Positions 54,376 through 63,841 are shown, counted from the first letter of the stretch. The stretch: DNA of 64,000 bases from Streptomyces sp. CB02366 (GCF_001905905.1 NZ_LIVT01000001.1:476870-540869); one strand, 5' to 3'. Translations and numbers: made by a program. Notes: generated by a model from the sequence alone, not told the origin.

Positions 54376-54912
54376 ATGGCACTCGACGAACTGAAGTCCG
54401 CCATACCGGACTTCGCCAAGGACCTGAAGCTGAACCTCGGTTCGGTCATCGGCAACAGCGACCTCCCCCAGCAGCAGCTGTGGGGGACCGTGCTGGCCTG
54501 CGCGATCGCCTCGCGTTCGCCGAAGGTGCTGCGCGAGCTGGAGCCCGAGGCGAAGGCCAACCTCTCCGCCGAGGCGTACAGCGCGGCGAAGTCGGCGGCC
54601 GCCGTCATGGCGATGAACAACGTGTTCTACCGGACCCGGCACCTGCTGTCGGACCCGGAGTACGGCACGCTCCGCGCGGGCCTGCGGATGAACGTCATCG
54701 GCAACCCGGGCGTGGAGAAGGTCGACTTCGAGCTGTGGTCGCTCGCCGTCTCCGCGATCAACGGCTGCGGCCAGTGCCTGGACTCCCACGAGCAGGTGCT
54801 CCGCAAGGCCGGCGTGGACCGCGAGACCATCCAGGAGGCCGTCAAGGTCGCTTCGGTGATCCAGGCGGTCGGTGTGACCCTCGACGCCGAGGCCGTACTC
54901 GCCGAGCAGTGA
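54376..54912 (+). CDS. ahpD: Alkyl hydroperoxide reductase AhpD
   Basis: This 178-residue helical carboxymuconolactone-decarboxylase-fold protein has the AhpD redox motif in [20 protein letters not shown] (CxxC plus His). It passes electrons to AhpC from lipoamide-linked enzymes. [10 protein letters not shown] and the FELWSLAVS helix are family-typical. A strong terminator follows. Confidence 0.96.
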   Translation: MALDELKSAIPDFAKDLKLNLGSVIGNSDLPQQQLWGTVLACAIASRSPKVLRELEPEAKANLSAEAYSAAKSAAAVMAMNNVFYRTRHLLSDPEYGTLRAGLRMNVIGNPGVEKVDFELWSLAVSAINGCGQCLDSHEQVLRKAGVDRETIQEAVKVASVIQAVGVTLDAEAVLAEQ

Positions 54913-54935
54913 CACCGCACCACCGCTGACGCACG

Positions 54936-54975
54936 CGAGAGCCCCGGGGACGACCGACCGTCCCCGGGGCTCTCG
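54936..54975. terminator. Terminator between ahpD and the AI-2E transporter gene
   Basis: A perfect 17-base stem (54936-54952 with 54959-54975) closes a 6-base loop between two convergent genes. Confidence 0.88.
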
Positions 54976-55004
54976 TGCGTACCCGCCCGATCCGTGCCGC
55001 GCGC

Positions 55005-56417
55005 CTACTCCTGCCGCGGCCGGTCCTCCGCCGGGTGCTCGCCCCCCGGGACGTCCGCGGCCTCCGCCGCCGGGGCAGGCGGTGAGGACGAGGGGGCGGA
55101 TGGAGGCACGGGCGCGGGACCGGCGTGCGCCGGACTCATCGACAGGGCGGTGGCCCCGTGCTGTCCGCCGCGTTCGCCCGGTTCCCCGTACGAGCGCAGA
55201 TAGCCGACCACCGTGTTGGTGACGGCGACCAGCGGTACGGCGACCACCGCGCCGCCGATGCCGGCGACCAGCCCGCCGGTCGCCACCGCGAGGACCACCG
55301 CGAGCGGATGGACCCGGACCGCCCGGCCGAGGATGAACGGCTGCAGGATGTGGCCCTCGATCTGCTGCACCGCCAGGACCACCACCAGCGCCCACAGCGC
55401 GGTCCACACGCCTTCGGTGACCAGGGCGACGACCACCGCGAGCGCCCCGGAGACCACCGCGCCGACCAGCGGGATGAAGGCGAACAGGAAGATGAAGACG
55501 GCCAGCGGCACCGCGAGCGGCACGTTGAGGACGTAGAGGCCGAGGCCGATGAAGACGGCGTCGATCAGGGCGACGAGCACCGTGCCGCGCACGTAGGCGG
55601 TCAGGGTGCGCCAGGCGCGCGGCCCGGCCCCGGCGACCCCCGGCCGGGCGGCGGCGGGCACCAGCTTCAGCGACCACTCCCAGATGCGCCGGCCGTCGTA
55701 GAGCAGGAACAGGGTGCAGAACATCGCCAGCAGCAGCCCGGTGAGGAACTCCATCATCACGGTGACGCCCTGGAGGCCGGCGGAGGTGATCTCCTCGGTG
55801 TTGGTGCCGATGGTGTCGCTGAGGTTCTTGGCGATGTCGTTGATCTGCGACTCGGTGACGTGGAAGGGGCTGTCCAGCGCCCAGCGCTTCAACTCGTCGA
55901 TGCCGTCGCGGACGCGGTCGGAGAGCGTGTCCAGGTTGTCCATCACCTGCCACACCACGAACCAGCCGACCAGGCCGATGACGACGAACCCGAGGACGGC
56001 GGTCACGGCGGTGGCGAGCCCGTGCGGCAGCCCGACCCGTTTGAGCCGCACCACGGTCGGCTGGAGCATCGCGGTGACGAGCAGGGCCGCGGCGAAGGCC
56101 AGCACGACGAGCTGGACCGCGCTGATGACCCGCATCAGGACCCAGAGCGTCCCGGCGAGGACGAGGAGGCGCCACCCGGCCTCGGCGGCGACCCGCATCC
56201 CCCAGGGGAGCGCCGCCACCGGATCGGGCTTGGCCGCGACGGAGGGGGCGTAGGAGGGGGGCGCGGGCACCTGCCCGAGCGCTTCCTCCGGGAGGGCCCC
56301 CTTCACGGGGAAGGGCTCGTCGTCGGCGGCGGCCCGCGCGCGGCGTTCGTCCAGCCGTGCGCCCAGCTCCGTGAGTTCGGACCCGAAGCGGCCCAGCCAG
56401 CCCGGTAGTTTCGACAT
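55005..56417 (-). CDS. AI-2E family (PerM/TqsA-like) membrane transporter
   Basis: This 470-residue protein has a charged N-terminal segment of about 75 residues, then about seven to eight membrane helices (80-425). The family features are a long extracytoplasmic helical region after the third helix (DTLSDRVRDGIDELKRWALD), FIFLFAFIPLVGAVVSGALA and QQIEGHILQPFILGRAVRVH, the most conserved PerM/AI-2E motif. The substrate is not known; such proteins export small molecules or ions. The tail is Pro/Ser-rich. Confidence 0.92.
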   Translation of the reverse strand: MSKLPGWLGRFGSELTELGARLDERRARAAADDEPFPVKGALPEEALGQVPAPPSYAPSVAAKPDPVAALPWGMRVAAEAGWRLLVLAGTLWVLMRVISAVQLVVLAFAAALLVTAMLQPTVVRLKRVGLPHGLATAVTAVLGFVVIGLVGWFVVWQVMDNLDTLSDRVRDGIDELKRWALDSPFHVTESQINDIAKNLSDTIGTNTEEITSAGLQGVTVMMEFLTGLLLAMFCTLFLLYDGRRIWEWSLKLVPAAARPGVAGAGPRAWRTLTAYVRGTVLVALIDAVFIGLGLYVLNVPLAVPLAVFIFLFAFIPLVGAVVSGALAVVVALVTEGVWTALWALVVVLAVQQIEGHILQPFILGRAVRVHPLAVVLAVATGGLVAGIGGAVVAVPLVAVTNTVVGYLRSYGEPGERGGQHGATALSMSPAHAGPAPVPPSAPSSSPPAPAAEAADVPGGEHPAEDRPRQE

Positions 56418-56528
56418 GCCTGTTTACCTTCCCCCATCTCCGCCGCTCAGCGCTCCGGGACGCGACGCGGCGCTTTTCGCGTCGCCCTCGCCCGTCCCCG
56501 GGCGCGCCAGGATGCGACGGTACACGCG

Positions 56529-56564
56529 CGAGGCCCCTCACCGTGCGGACGGTGAGGGGCCTCG
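56529..56564 (-). terminator. Terminator of the transglycosylase gene
   Basis: A perfect 16-base stem (56529-56544 with 56549-56564) closes the loop GCGG, 43 bases beyond the stop of the minus-strand transglycosylase gene. Confidence 0.8.
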
Positions 56565-56606
56565 GGAGGTTGAACAGGCGGGTCCGGAGACTTCGCCCGA
56601 TCGTCG

Positions 56607-57320
56607 CTAGTACCAGTTGTTGGCCTGCCAGAAGGACCAGGCGCCGCACGGGGAGCCGTAACGGCCGTCCATGTAGCTGAGGCCCCACTTGATCTGGGTG
56701 GCCGGGTTGGTCTGCCAGTCGGCGCCGGCGGACGACATCTTGTGACCCGGGAGGGCCTGCATCAGTCCGTACGCCCCGGAGGACGGGTTGGTCGCGCGGT
56801 AGTTCCAGGTCGACTCGTGGTTCACGATGTTGCTGAAGCACTGGAACTGGTCGGCGGGGACCATCTGACGGGCCATCGCCTGGACCTCGGCGACGCTGTA
56901 GGAGCCCTTGGCCGAGAACGAGGACGCGTCGCGGACGGAAGAACGGCTGGCGCGCTCGGCGGCCTCCTTCTTCTCCTTCTCGGCCTTGCGCTCGGCCTCG
57001 AGGCGGTCCTGGGCGGCCTGCTTCTTGGACTTGGCGTCCTTGGCGGCCTGGATGCGGGCCGTCTCCTCGGCCGACTTCTTCGCGGCGGCGTCGGCGGCGG
57101 ATGCCTGGGCATCGGCCTGCTGCATCAGCGAAGCGGTCTGGACCTGGGCCTGGTGGCCCGCGGGGATGTCTGCGAGCAGCGTGGTGTCGGCTGCGGCCGC
57201 CTCGAAGTTGTTGTCGTCGGCGGCGGGTGCGCCGCCTGCGGCAACGCCTACGACGGCGCCTACGGTGGTGACCGCGGTGGCGGATGCCACGGCGAACCCC
57301 CGGACCGAGATCCGGCTCAC
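56607..57320 (-). CDS. Secreted SLT-type transglycosylase
   Basis: This 237-residue protein has a signal peptide (hydrophobic residues about 8-33) and a long Ala/Lys/Glu coiled coil (about 65-130). A C-terminal soluble lytic transglycosylase domain follows, with catalytic Glu in FSNIVNHESTWNYRATNP, then GAYGLMQALPGHKM, TQIKWGLSYMDGRYGSP and the terminal AWSFWQANNWY. It should cleave peptidoglycan during growth or spore germination, like the Swl/Rpf-type enzymes of Streptomyces. GTG 57320 has GGAAGG upstream; ATG 57338 is also possible. Confidence 0.93.
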   Translation of the reverse strand: MSRISVRGFAVASATAVTTVGAVVGVAAGGAPAADDNNFEAAAADTTLLADIPAGHQAQVQTASLMQQADAQASAADAAAKKSAEETARIQAAKDAKSKKQAAQDRLEAERKAEKEKKEAAERASRSSVRDASSFSAKGSYSVAEVQAMARQMVPADQFQCFSNIVNHESTWNYRATNPSSGAYGLMQALPGHKMSSAGADWQTNPATQIKWGLSYMDGRYGSPCGAWSFWQANNWY

Positions 57321-57654
57321 ATGGTGTCCTTCCAGCATCGTCCGCTTAGGTGACCTCGCGGGCGCGTTCGTGCCCCTGGCACTGGCCTCCCTACTGCGTG
57401 GGTCACGGGAGGCACGGGCCCGGTGCGCAACCCCGGTGAAGGGGCTGCCGCGTGGTGCTCGCGGGCGGCATACGGACGTCTCGTGTGGAGTTGTGTGGTG
57501 CGTGGCGCCTCTGGAGGCGCCCAAGTGCCGTATGCGGGGCCTGACGGAAGCAAGACTCTGCCGGACGGGGACGCCGGGAGGCAATTCTGTGTTGCGTGGG
57601 AAAGGTCACACCTCGTTCGGCCCTCCGGTTTCGCGGAAATGACGGCGCAGCAGC
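57321..57654 (-). promoter_or_regulatory. Long upstream region of the transglycosylase gene, possible structured leader
   Basis: About 330 bases separate this gene from the PhoH terminator. Near the gene the coding strand reads GGGGCACGAACGCGCCCGCG then CACCTAAGCGGACGATGCTG, weakly like the 3' half of a ydaO (c-di-AMP) riboswitch, a known leader type for Streptomyces wall-cleaving enzymes. A compact hairpin GGCGCCTC/GAGGCGCC is at 57504-57521. The riboswitch reading is a guess. Confidence 0.25.
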
Positions 57655-57693
57655 ATGCCGCCCGGCTAAGCTCCTTGGCTCGCCGGGCGGCAT
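57655..57693 (-). terminator. Terminator of the PIN-PhoH gene
   Basis: ATGCCGCCCGGC (57655-57666) pairs exactly with GCCGGGCGGCAT (57682-57693) across a 15-base loop, 17 bases past the stop of the minus-strand PhoH gene. Confidence 0.8.
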
Positions 57694-57709
57694 CAACGGG
57701 ACATGCGGG

Positions 57710-59029
57710 TCAGATCTGGCCTTCCTCCAGCATTTCGGTCACCAGCGCGGCGATCTGCGAACGCTCCGACCGCGTGAGCGTGACGTGCGCGAACAGCGGA
57801 TGGCCCTTCAGTTTCTCGACGACGGCGACGACTCCGTCGTACCGGCCGACCCGGAGGTTGTCCCGCTGGGCCACGTCGTGGGTGAGGACGACACGCGAAT
57901 TCGCCCCGATCCGGGACAACACGGTCAGCAGGACGTTCCGTTCGAGCGACTGGGCCTCGTCGACGATCACGAACGCGTCGTGCAGCGACCGGCCGCGGAT
58001 GTGGGTGAGCGGCAGGACCTCCAGCATCCCGCGCCCGAGCACCTCCTCGATGACCTCGCGCCCGGCGACCGCCGAGAGCGTGTCGAAGACCGCCTGCGCC
58101 CAGGGGCTCATCTTCTCGGCCTCGCTGCCGGGGAGGTAGCCGAGCTCCTGGCCGCCCACCGCGTACAGCGGGCGGAAGACCATCACCTTCTTGTGCTGCT
58201 GCCGCTCCAGCACCGCCTCCAGGCCCGCGCAGAGGGCCAGCGCCGACTTCCCGGTGCCCGCGCGTCCGCCCAGCGACACGATGCCCACGTCGCTGTCGAG
58301 GAGGAGGTCGAGCGCGATCCGCTGCTCCGCACTGCGCCCGTGGATGCCGAACGCCTCCCGGTCGCCGCGGACGAGCCGTACGTTGCCCTCGGCCGTCACC
58401 CGGCCGAGCGCCTTGCCGCGTTCGGACTGGAGGACCAGGCCGGTGTGGACGGGCAGCTCGGCGGCCTCGGGGACGTACAGCGTCTCCTCTCCGAACAGCA
58501 GGTCGATCTGTTCCCCGCCGAGGGTCAGTTCGCTCATGCCGGTCCAGCCGGAGTCCGTGATGGCCAGCTCCGCGCGGTACTCCTCGGCGAGGAGGCCGAC
58601 GGAGGACGCCTTGATGCGGAGCGGCAGGTCCTTGGAGACGACCGTGACGTCGTACCCCTCGGCCTGGAGGTTGCGTGCGACCGCGAGGATCCGGGAGTCG
58701 TTGTCCCCCAGGCGGTAGCCGGCGGGCAGGACCCCGGGGTCGGAGTGGTTGAGCTCGACGCGGAGCGTTCCGCCCAGCTCCCCGAGCGGGATCGGGGCGT
58801 CCAGCCGCCCGTACCGGACCCGGAAGTCGTCCAGGAGGCGCAGGGCCTGCCGGGCGAAGTAGCCGAGTTCGGGATGGTGCCGTTTGGCCTCCAGTTCCGT
58901 GACCACCACGATCGGCAGCACGACTTCGTGCTCGTCGAAGCGGGACACGGCCCCGGGATCGGCGAGCAGGACGCTGGTGTCGAGAACATAGGTGCGCCGG
59001 TCGGACAGACGGCGCTTGCTGCTGGTCAC
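57710..59029 (-). CDS. PIN - PhoH fusion ribonuclease/helicase (PhoH2 type)
   Basis: This 439-residue protein joins an N-terminal PIN ribonuclease domain (about 10-150, acidic residues in [25 protein letters not shown] and [14 protein letters not shown]) to a C-terminal PhoH ATPase (about 240-435). The ATPase has Walker [54 protein letters not shown] (Walker B) and [10 protein letters not shown]. Mycobacterial homologues unwind and cut RNA. The start is GTG 59029 (or 59032); the ribosome site is weak. Confidence 0.93.
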   Translation of the reverse strand: MTSSKRRLSDRRTYVLDTSVLLADPGAVSRFDEHEVVLPIVVVTELEAKRHHPELGYFARQALRLLDDFRVRYGRLDAPIPLGELGGTLRVELNHSDPGVLPAGYRLGDNDSRILAVARNLQAEGYDVTVVSKDLPLRIKASSVGLLAEEYRAELAITDSGWTGMSELTLGGEQIDLLFGEETLYVPEAAELPVHTGLVLQSERGKALGRVTAEGNVRLVRGDREAFGIHGRSAEQRIALDLLLDSDVGIVSLGGRAGTGKSALALCAGLEAVLERQQHKKVMVFRPLYAVGGQELGYLPGSEAEKMSPWAQAVFDTLSAVAGREVIEEVLGRGMLEVLPLTHIRGRSLHDAFVIVDEAQSLERNVLLTVLSRIGANSRVVLTHDVAQRDNLRVGRYDGVVAVVEKLKGHPLFAHVTLTRSERSQIAALVTEMLEEGQI

Positions 59030-59360
59030 CACGGAAGGACGTACCCCCTCGGACGAGGTCGGGGAGTGCGACGAACGGTCGCGGAACTCCCCGAAAGGAG
59101 AGGACGGGCCGGGATCGGGCGCCTGTGCACGGGCCGGCCCTCGGCCACCGAGCCGGCCGCGGACGGTCTGCGGTCCTTCGTGTGCAAAGGGCCTCCCGGG
59201 CGAGCGGGCTGGGTGCCGCTCACTTGGACGCGACATCCGCCTGGTTGATGACCGGACGTCGACCTGAGAGGGGTATTCCCTCTTCCGTCCGAAGCCATGC
59301 CGCCGCATATGACACGGCGTGGAGAAGTCCTGGTGGACGCGCGATGACCCCCGGCGGACG
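59030..59360. other. Upstream region of the PhoH gene, no gene seen
   Basis: I found no supported coding sequence between the PhoH start and the terminator of the prenyl transferase gene. It presumably carries the PhoH promoter. Open frames here have no family similarity. Confidence 0.4.
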
Positions 59361-59399
59361 CGACGGCTCCCCCGGTACGGGGTACCGGGGGAGCCGTCG
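59361..59399 (-). terminator. Terminator of the cis-prenyl transferase gene
   Basis: A perfect 18-base stem (59361-59378 with 59382-59399) closes a GGG loop, 24 bases past the stop of the minus-strand gene. Confidence 0.88.
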
Positions 59400-59422
59400 G
59401 TTCACGCGTGCGGCAGGGGCGC

Positions 59423-60184
59423 TCAGGCTCCGTAGCGGCGGTGGCGGGCGGAGTAGTCGCGCAGCGCCCGCAGGAAGTCGACCTTGCGGAAGGCCGGCCA
59501 GAAGACCTCGCAGAAGTAGTACTCGGAGTGGGCGCTCTGCCAGAGCATGAAGCCCGACAGCCGCTGTTCGCCGCTGGTGCGGATCACCAGGTCGGGGTCG
59601 GGCTGGCCCCGGGTGTAGAGGTGTTCGGAGATCAGGTCGGTCGACACGATCTCGGCCAGCTCCTCGAAGGTCGTGCCCTTCGACGAGTGCTCCAGGAGCA
59701 GCGAGCGCACCGCGTCCGCGATCTCCTGCCGGCCGCCGTAGCCGACCGCGACGTTGACGATTATCCCGTCGACGCCGGCCGTGGCCTCCTCCGCCTCCTT
59801 GAGGACCGTCTGCGTCTCCGCCGGGAGCAGGTCGAGCGTGCCCACGTGGTGGACGCGCCAGCGGCCGTCCGCGGCGAGGTTGCGCACGGTGTTCTCGATG
59901 ATGCCGAGCAGCGGCTTCAGCTCGTGCTCGGGGCGGTCGAAGTTGTCGGTGGAGAGCATCCAGAGGGTGACGACCTCGACATCGGTCTCGTCGCACCAGC
60001 CGAGCAGCTCGGAGATCTTGTCCGCGCCGGCCTGGTGGCCCTGCACGGCCGACCCTCCGGACGCCTTCGCCCACCGCCGGTTGCCGTCGAGGATGACCCC
60101 GATGTGCTTGGGCACCTGATCGTGGTCCAGGCGGCCTTCCACCCGGCGCGCGTAGAGCCTGTACACCAGGTCGCGGAAGTTCAC
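59423..60184 (-). CDS. uppS: cis-prenyl transferase (isoprenyl diphosphate synthase, UppS family)
   Basis: This 253-residue enzyme has the catalytic Asp loop HIGVILDGNRRWAKASG, the helix LGWCDETDVEVVTLWMLSTD and NFDRP, and the substrate-closing RTSGEQRLSGFMLWQSAHSE and YYFCEVFWPAFRKVDFL. It makes undecaprenyl or a related cis-polyprenyl diphosphate for wall synthesis. Streptomyces usually has more than one such gene, so short-chain (Z-farnesyl) synthesis is possible. GTG 60184 has GAGAGGG eight bases upstream; GTG 60193 is too close to it. Confidence 0.94.
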   Translation of the reverse strand: MNFRDLVYRLYARRVEGRLDHDQVPKHIGVILDGNRRWAKASGGSAVQGHQAGADKISELLGWCDETDVEVVTLWMLSTDNFDRPEHELKPLLGIIENTVRNLAADGRWRVHHVGTLDLLPAETQTVLKEAEEATAGVDGIIVNVAVGYGGRQEIADAVRSLLLEHSSKGTTFEELAEIVSTDLISEHLYTRGQPDPDLVIRTSGEQRLSGFMLWQSAHSEYYFCEVFWPAFRKVDFLRALRDYSARHRRYGA

Positions 60185-60444
60185 TGCGTTCACCCTCTCG
60201 GTTCCGTACGGGCCCGGGGCCCGCCCTCCCCGTCGCCGGGGGTCCGGGGGCCGTCCCCCGCAGGGGATCGCTGCGCGGTCTGCGCCACGCGGACACTCCC
60301 CCCGGCGGTCCGCGCCCCTTACCACTGGACACGGCCGCGCGGGCCTGCGCCGCACATCGGCATTCCCCGAAGCCGCCACATTACTGCGACCGGGTCACGG
60401 GGGCCCAACCCGGTCTGTCACAACTCCGTGATAAGGAGTGAAAC

Positions 60445-61494
60445 GTGACTGATTACCTCTCCCCCGATCTGTACTACCGCGCCGCCGACACGCGCTACGA
60501 CTCCATGGAGTACCGGCGCACCGGACGCAGCGGCCTCAAGCTCCCCGCCCTCTCGCTGGGGCTGTGGCACAACTTCGGCGACGACCGCACCCTGGAGTCC
60601 CAGCGGGCGATCCTGCGCCGCGCCTTCGACCTCGGCGTCACCCACTTCGACCTGGCCAACAACTACGGCCCGCCGCCCGGTTCGGCCGAGCTGAACTTCG
60701 GCAGGCTGTTCGCCCAGGACTTCACCCCCTACCGGGACGAACTGGTTATTTCGACCAAGGCCGGTTATCTGATGCACCCCGGCCCGTACGGCGAGTGGGG
60801 TTCGCGGAAGTACCTGCTGTCCTCGCTCGACGCCTCCCTGAAGCGGATGGGCCTCGACTACGTCGACATCTTCTACTCGCACCGCTTCGACCCGCACACC
60901 CCGCTGGAGGAGACGATGGGCGCCCTGGCGTCCGCGGTCCGGCAGGGCAAGGCGCTGTACGCGGGCGTCTCCTCGTACAACGCGGAGCAGACCGCCGAGG
61001 CCGCCCGGCTGCTCGACGAGATGGGCGTGCCGGCGCTGATCCACCAGCCGTCCTACTCCATGATCAACCGCTGGATCGAGGACGACGGGCTGCTGGACAC
61101 CCTGGAGACGGCCGGGATGGGCTGCATCTCCTTCGTGCCGCTCGCCCAGGGGCTGCTCACGAACAAGTACCTGAACGGCATCCCGGAGGGGTCGCGCGCC
61201 ACCCAGGGCAAGTCCCTCGACCCGGGGCTGCTCTCGGACGAGGTCGTCCGCCGGCTCAACGGGCTCGACGCCATCGCGCGCGGCCGGGGCCAGTCGCTGG
61301 CCCAGCTCGCCATCGCGTGGGTGCTGCGGGACAGCCGCATGACGTCGGCGCTGATCGGCGCGTCGAGCGTGCAGCAGCTGGAGGAGAACGTGGCGGCCCT
61401 CGCGGGCCCGCCGCTGACCGCCGAGGAGCTGCGGGAGATCGACGCGTTCGCGGTGGACACGGCGGGCGCCAACATCTGGGCGGGCCGCGGCTGA
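60445..61494 (+). CDS. mgrA: Aldo/keto reductase, L-glyceraldehyde 3-phosphate reductase type
   Basis: This 349-residue NADPH-dependent reductase matches the YghZ/MgrA branch of the AKR family: MEYRRTGRSGLKLPALSLGL, LGVTHFDLANNYGPPPGSAE (Asp and Tyr), ELVISTKAGYLMHPGPYGEW (Lys), YSHRFDPHTPLEETMGALAS (His) and the C-terminal ALIGASSVQQLEENVAAL. It detoxifies L-glyceraldehyde 3-phosphate or methylglyoxal. Unlike E. coli there is no operon partner. AGGAGTG lies before the GTG/ATG start region. Confidence 0.93.
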   Translation: MTDYLSPDLYYRAADTRYDSMEYRRTGRSGLKLPALSLGLWHNFGDDRTLESQRAILRRAFDLGVTHFDLANNYGPPPGSAELNFGRLFAQDFTPYRDELVISTKAGYLMHPGPYGEWGSRKYLLSSLDASLKRMGLDYVDIFYSHRFDPHTPLEETMGALASAVRQGKALYAGVSSYNAEQTAEAARLLDEMGVPALIHQPSYSMINRWIEDDGLLDTLETAGMGCISFVPLAQGLLTNKYLNGIPEGSRATQGKSLDPGLLSDEVVRRLNGLDAIARGRGQSLAQLAIAWVLRDSRMTSALIGASSVQQLEENVAALAGPPLTAEELREIDAFAVDTAGANIWAGRG

Positions 61495-61530
61495 CGCGCC
61501 CCGGGCCGCCGCCGAAGCGGTCCCGTGGAG

Positions 61531-61622
61531 AACGGGCCGGTCCGGGCCCACGGAGAACGGGCCGGTCCGGGCCCATGAAAAAACGGGCCGGTCCGTGGGG
61601 GGGGGGGATACGGACCGGCCCG
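61531..61622 (+). terminator. Repeats, G11 run and hairpin after the aldo/keto reductase gene
   Basis: Two copies of AACGGGCCGGTCCGGGCCCA (61531-61550, 61556-61575) and a partial third at 61582 precede a 12-base stem (61584-61595 with 61611-61622). The hairpin loop contains 11 consecutive G (61597-61607). The hairpin is the probable terminator; the repeats look like duplicated pieces of it. Confidence 0.65.
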
Positions 61623-61854
61623 AGGGGGGGTTTCCACCATAACCCTTCGTAAGTCCCGCCGCGTGCCGCGCCACTCCGCCACTACGCTCCGAAATCGCCG
61701 GATCGCGTTCCGAGCAGGCCGCACCCCTCGCCCGTCCCCCTCCGCTGCCCCGTTATCGGCATCCGTATCGAGGGGTCGCCGGATGCCGTCGCCTTGACGC
61801 CGCCGGGCCGAAAGAGGACAGAAGCCGACCTGAAGGGGCTCTGCGTTTCGCGGC

Positions 61855-62262
61855 ATGACGAACCGATCCCGTGCGACCGCCGCCCCCGCCGCCCCTCGGA
61901 TCACCACCGTGACCTGGGCCGGGGCGAACGCCCGGCGGCTCGCCCGGCAGCACCTCCTCCCCTCCGCCTCCCGCTCCTCCGCCGCGTCCCCGGCGGAGGC
62001 GGCGGCCGCGACGCTCGGGGCGCACGCCCAAGCGCTCTCGGCCGCCGCGCTGCCCGTGGGACCGCGCGGTGACGGATTGCCCCGCACGGACGTCCGTACG
62101 GCCCTGTGGACCGACCGGACCCGGGTCAAGACGTTCGGCCCGCGCGGCACGGTGCGCCTGCTGCCCGCCGCGGACCTGCCGCTGTGGTCCGGGGCCCTCT
62201 CCGCCCTCCCTGCGGGGGCGAGCCCCTTCCGCCGCGATCACGGAGGGAGGCGGCGGAACTGA
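61855..62262 (+). pseudogene. N-terminal fragment of a winged-helix DNA-binding (AlkZ-like) protein
   Basis: The 135 codons read like the first third of the winged-helix DNA-binding family (DUF1006/AlkZ-like, normally about 350-400 residues): VTWAGANARRLARQHLLP, TLGAHAQALSAAALPVGPRG, DVRTALWTDRTRVKTFGPRG and TVRLLPAADLPLWSGALSAL. The frame then ends in an Arg-rich tail and a stop. No continuation is seen downstream on the same strand. It is most likely a decayed gene, though the fragment could still be translated. Confidence 0.7.
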
Positions 62263-62409
62263 CGGTCGGGCCGGTGGGGGGCCGCACGCGTAGGGACCGG
62301 CCGCGGGGGGGGGCAGGCCGTACGGGCTGGGGCGTCCGGCCGTTCCGGGTCCGGGGTCGGGCGGGTCCGCGTTCGGGTGGGGGCGCGTCCGGGCGGGGAC
62401 GGGCCCGGG

Positions 62410-62856
62410 TCAGGTTCGCGGGGTGAAGCGGATCGCCATCGTGTCCCCGGCGACCACCACGAAGTCCCCCTCCTCGCAGCGGATCACGGCCTGGAGCACC
62501 TCCCCCTCGGCGTCCCTCAGCTCCCGGGTGCCCACGACGGTCCACGCTCCCCCGTACGGCGCCGGCGGCAGCTGCGCGGGCGGGGCGTGCTGCCAACGGC
62601 TCGCCGGTACGCACCAGTCGGGCAGTCGCGGCCAGGAGCCCGGGGTGACGCGCAGCGTACGGTCAAAGGCGCAGGTCAGCAGGACGGACTGGCCGTCCGA
62701 GAGGACGAACTCGACGGCCTCCGGTTCCCCCGCCCTCCCCTCGGGCCGGTAGTACACCCCGAGGACGGCGGTGACCCTGGCCCCCGTGAGCCAGTCGGCC
62801 TTGCCGTGCCGGGCGCGCCCGGTGGTCACCGCGCACCCCTCCCGATCCACGGTCAT
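62410..62856 (-). CDS. Hypothetical protein
   Basis: This 148-residue protein is not recognised. It is predicted to be a soluble beta-rich protein: WLTGARVTAVLGVYYRPEGR, AVEFVLSDGQSVLLTCAFDR, WTVVGTRELRDAEGEVLQAV, EEGDFVVVAGDTMAIRFTPR. ATG 62856 has GGAAGGGG upstream, and codon bias fits a real gene. It faces the gene relic on the other strand. Confidence 0.7.
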   Translation of the reverse strand: MTVDREGCAVTTGRARHGKADWLTGARVTAVLGVYYRPEGRAGEPEAVEFVLSDGQSVLLTCAFDRTLRVTPGSWPRLPDWCVPASRWQHAPPAQLPPAPYGGAWTVVGTRELRDAEGEVLQAVIRCEEGDFVVVAGDTMAIRFTPRT

Positions 62857-62998
62857 GGCCGCCCCTTCCGTCGCTGTGCGCGCGTGAGCCGTTCCGATGG
62901 GTAGGACGGCTGCCCGCGCGATCCCGTTGCCTCCCGGACGCGGATGAACTGGCGTACGGGGCAAGCGGATTGGTCGGGAGGATGTCGTCCGGCCGCCG

Positions 62999-63841
62999 TC
63001 AGCCGGGCTTGCGGGCCTCGATCAGGAAGCGGGCGGTGCGGGCGGGGAACGGCCCTTCCTCCTCGATCTTCCGGTGCAGTGCTGCCAGGGGGCGCCGGTA
63101 CCGCTCGACGGTGAAGCCGGGCACCATCCAGACCACCTTGCGCAGGAAGTAGACCACCGCGCCGATGTCGTGGAACTCGGTGCGCAGGGTCTCGGAGCGC
63201 AGGTCCACCACGTCGAGTCCGGCCGCCGTCGCGGCGGCCCGGGCGTCGTCGGGGTGCCGGGCGCGACGGACCTCGGGCGGCTGCGGGCCGAGGAAGTACT
63301 CGACGAGTTCGAAGACGCTGGCCGGACCGACCTGCTGGGAGAAGTACGTGCCACCGGGGGTGAGGACGCGTGCGATCTCCTCCCACCACGTGGTGACCGG
63401 ATGACGGCTGACCACGAGGTCGAAGGCGGCGTCCCCGAAGGGCAGCGGCGGCTCGTCCTCGTCGGCGACGACGACCGCCCCGAGCGGGTGCAGCAGGGCG
63501 GTGGCGCGGGCCACGTTGGGCGGCCACGCCTCGGTCGCCACGGTGACCGGGGGAAGCTTCGGCGCGGAGGCCAGCACCTCGCCGCCCCCGGTCTGGAGGT
63601 CGAGCGCGGCGCGGGCCCGGCCGAGGCGGTCGGCCATCGCACGGGCGTACCCCCAGGAGGGGCGCTGCTCGGTGGCCCGGCCGTCGAGCCAGGAGAAGTC
63701 CCATCCGTCCACGGACACGGAGCCAGCCTCGGCGACGAGGGCCTCGAACCGGTCGCGGGAGGCGGCGGAGGCGAAGGAGAGGGAGTCCTCGGAGGCGGGG
63801 GGCGGGGTGGGACCGGAGGCGGGGGCGGATCGTTCGGGCAT
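62999..63841 (-). CDS. Class I SAM-dependent methyltransferase
   Basis: This 280-residue protein shows a Rossmann methyltransferase fold: ALDLQTGGGEVLASAPKLPP (SAM loop, motif I), TVATEAWPPNVARATALLHP (motif II), LPFGDAAFDLVVSRHPVTTW (motif IV) and WWEEIARVLTPGGTYFSQQV (motif post I). The Gly-rich loop TGGGE resembles the 16S/23S rRNA-like and small-molecule methyltransferases. The substrate is unknown. The tail contains a helical cap. Confidence 0.88.
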   Translation of the reverse strand: MPERSAPASGPTPPPASEDSLSFASAASRDRFEALVAEAGSVSVDGWDFSWLDGRATEQRPSWGYARAMADRLGRARAALDLQTGGGEVLASAPKLPPVTVATEAWPPNVARATALLHPLGAVVVADEDEPPLPFGDAAFDLVVSRHPVTTWWEEIARVLTPGGTYFSQQVGPASVFELVEYFLGPQPPEVRRARHPDDARAAATAAGLDVVDLRSETLRTEFHDIGAVVYFLRKVVWMVPGFTVERYRRPLAALHRKIEEEGPFPARTARFLIEARKPG

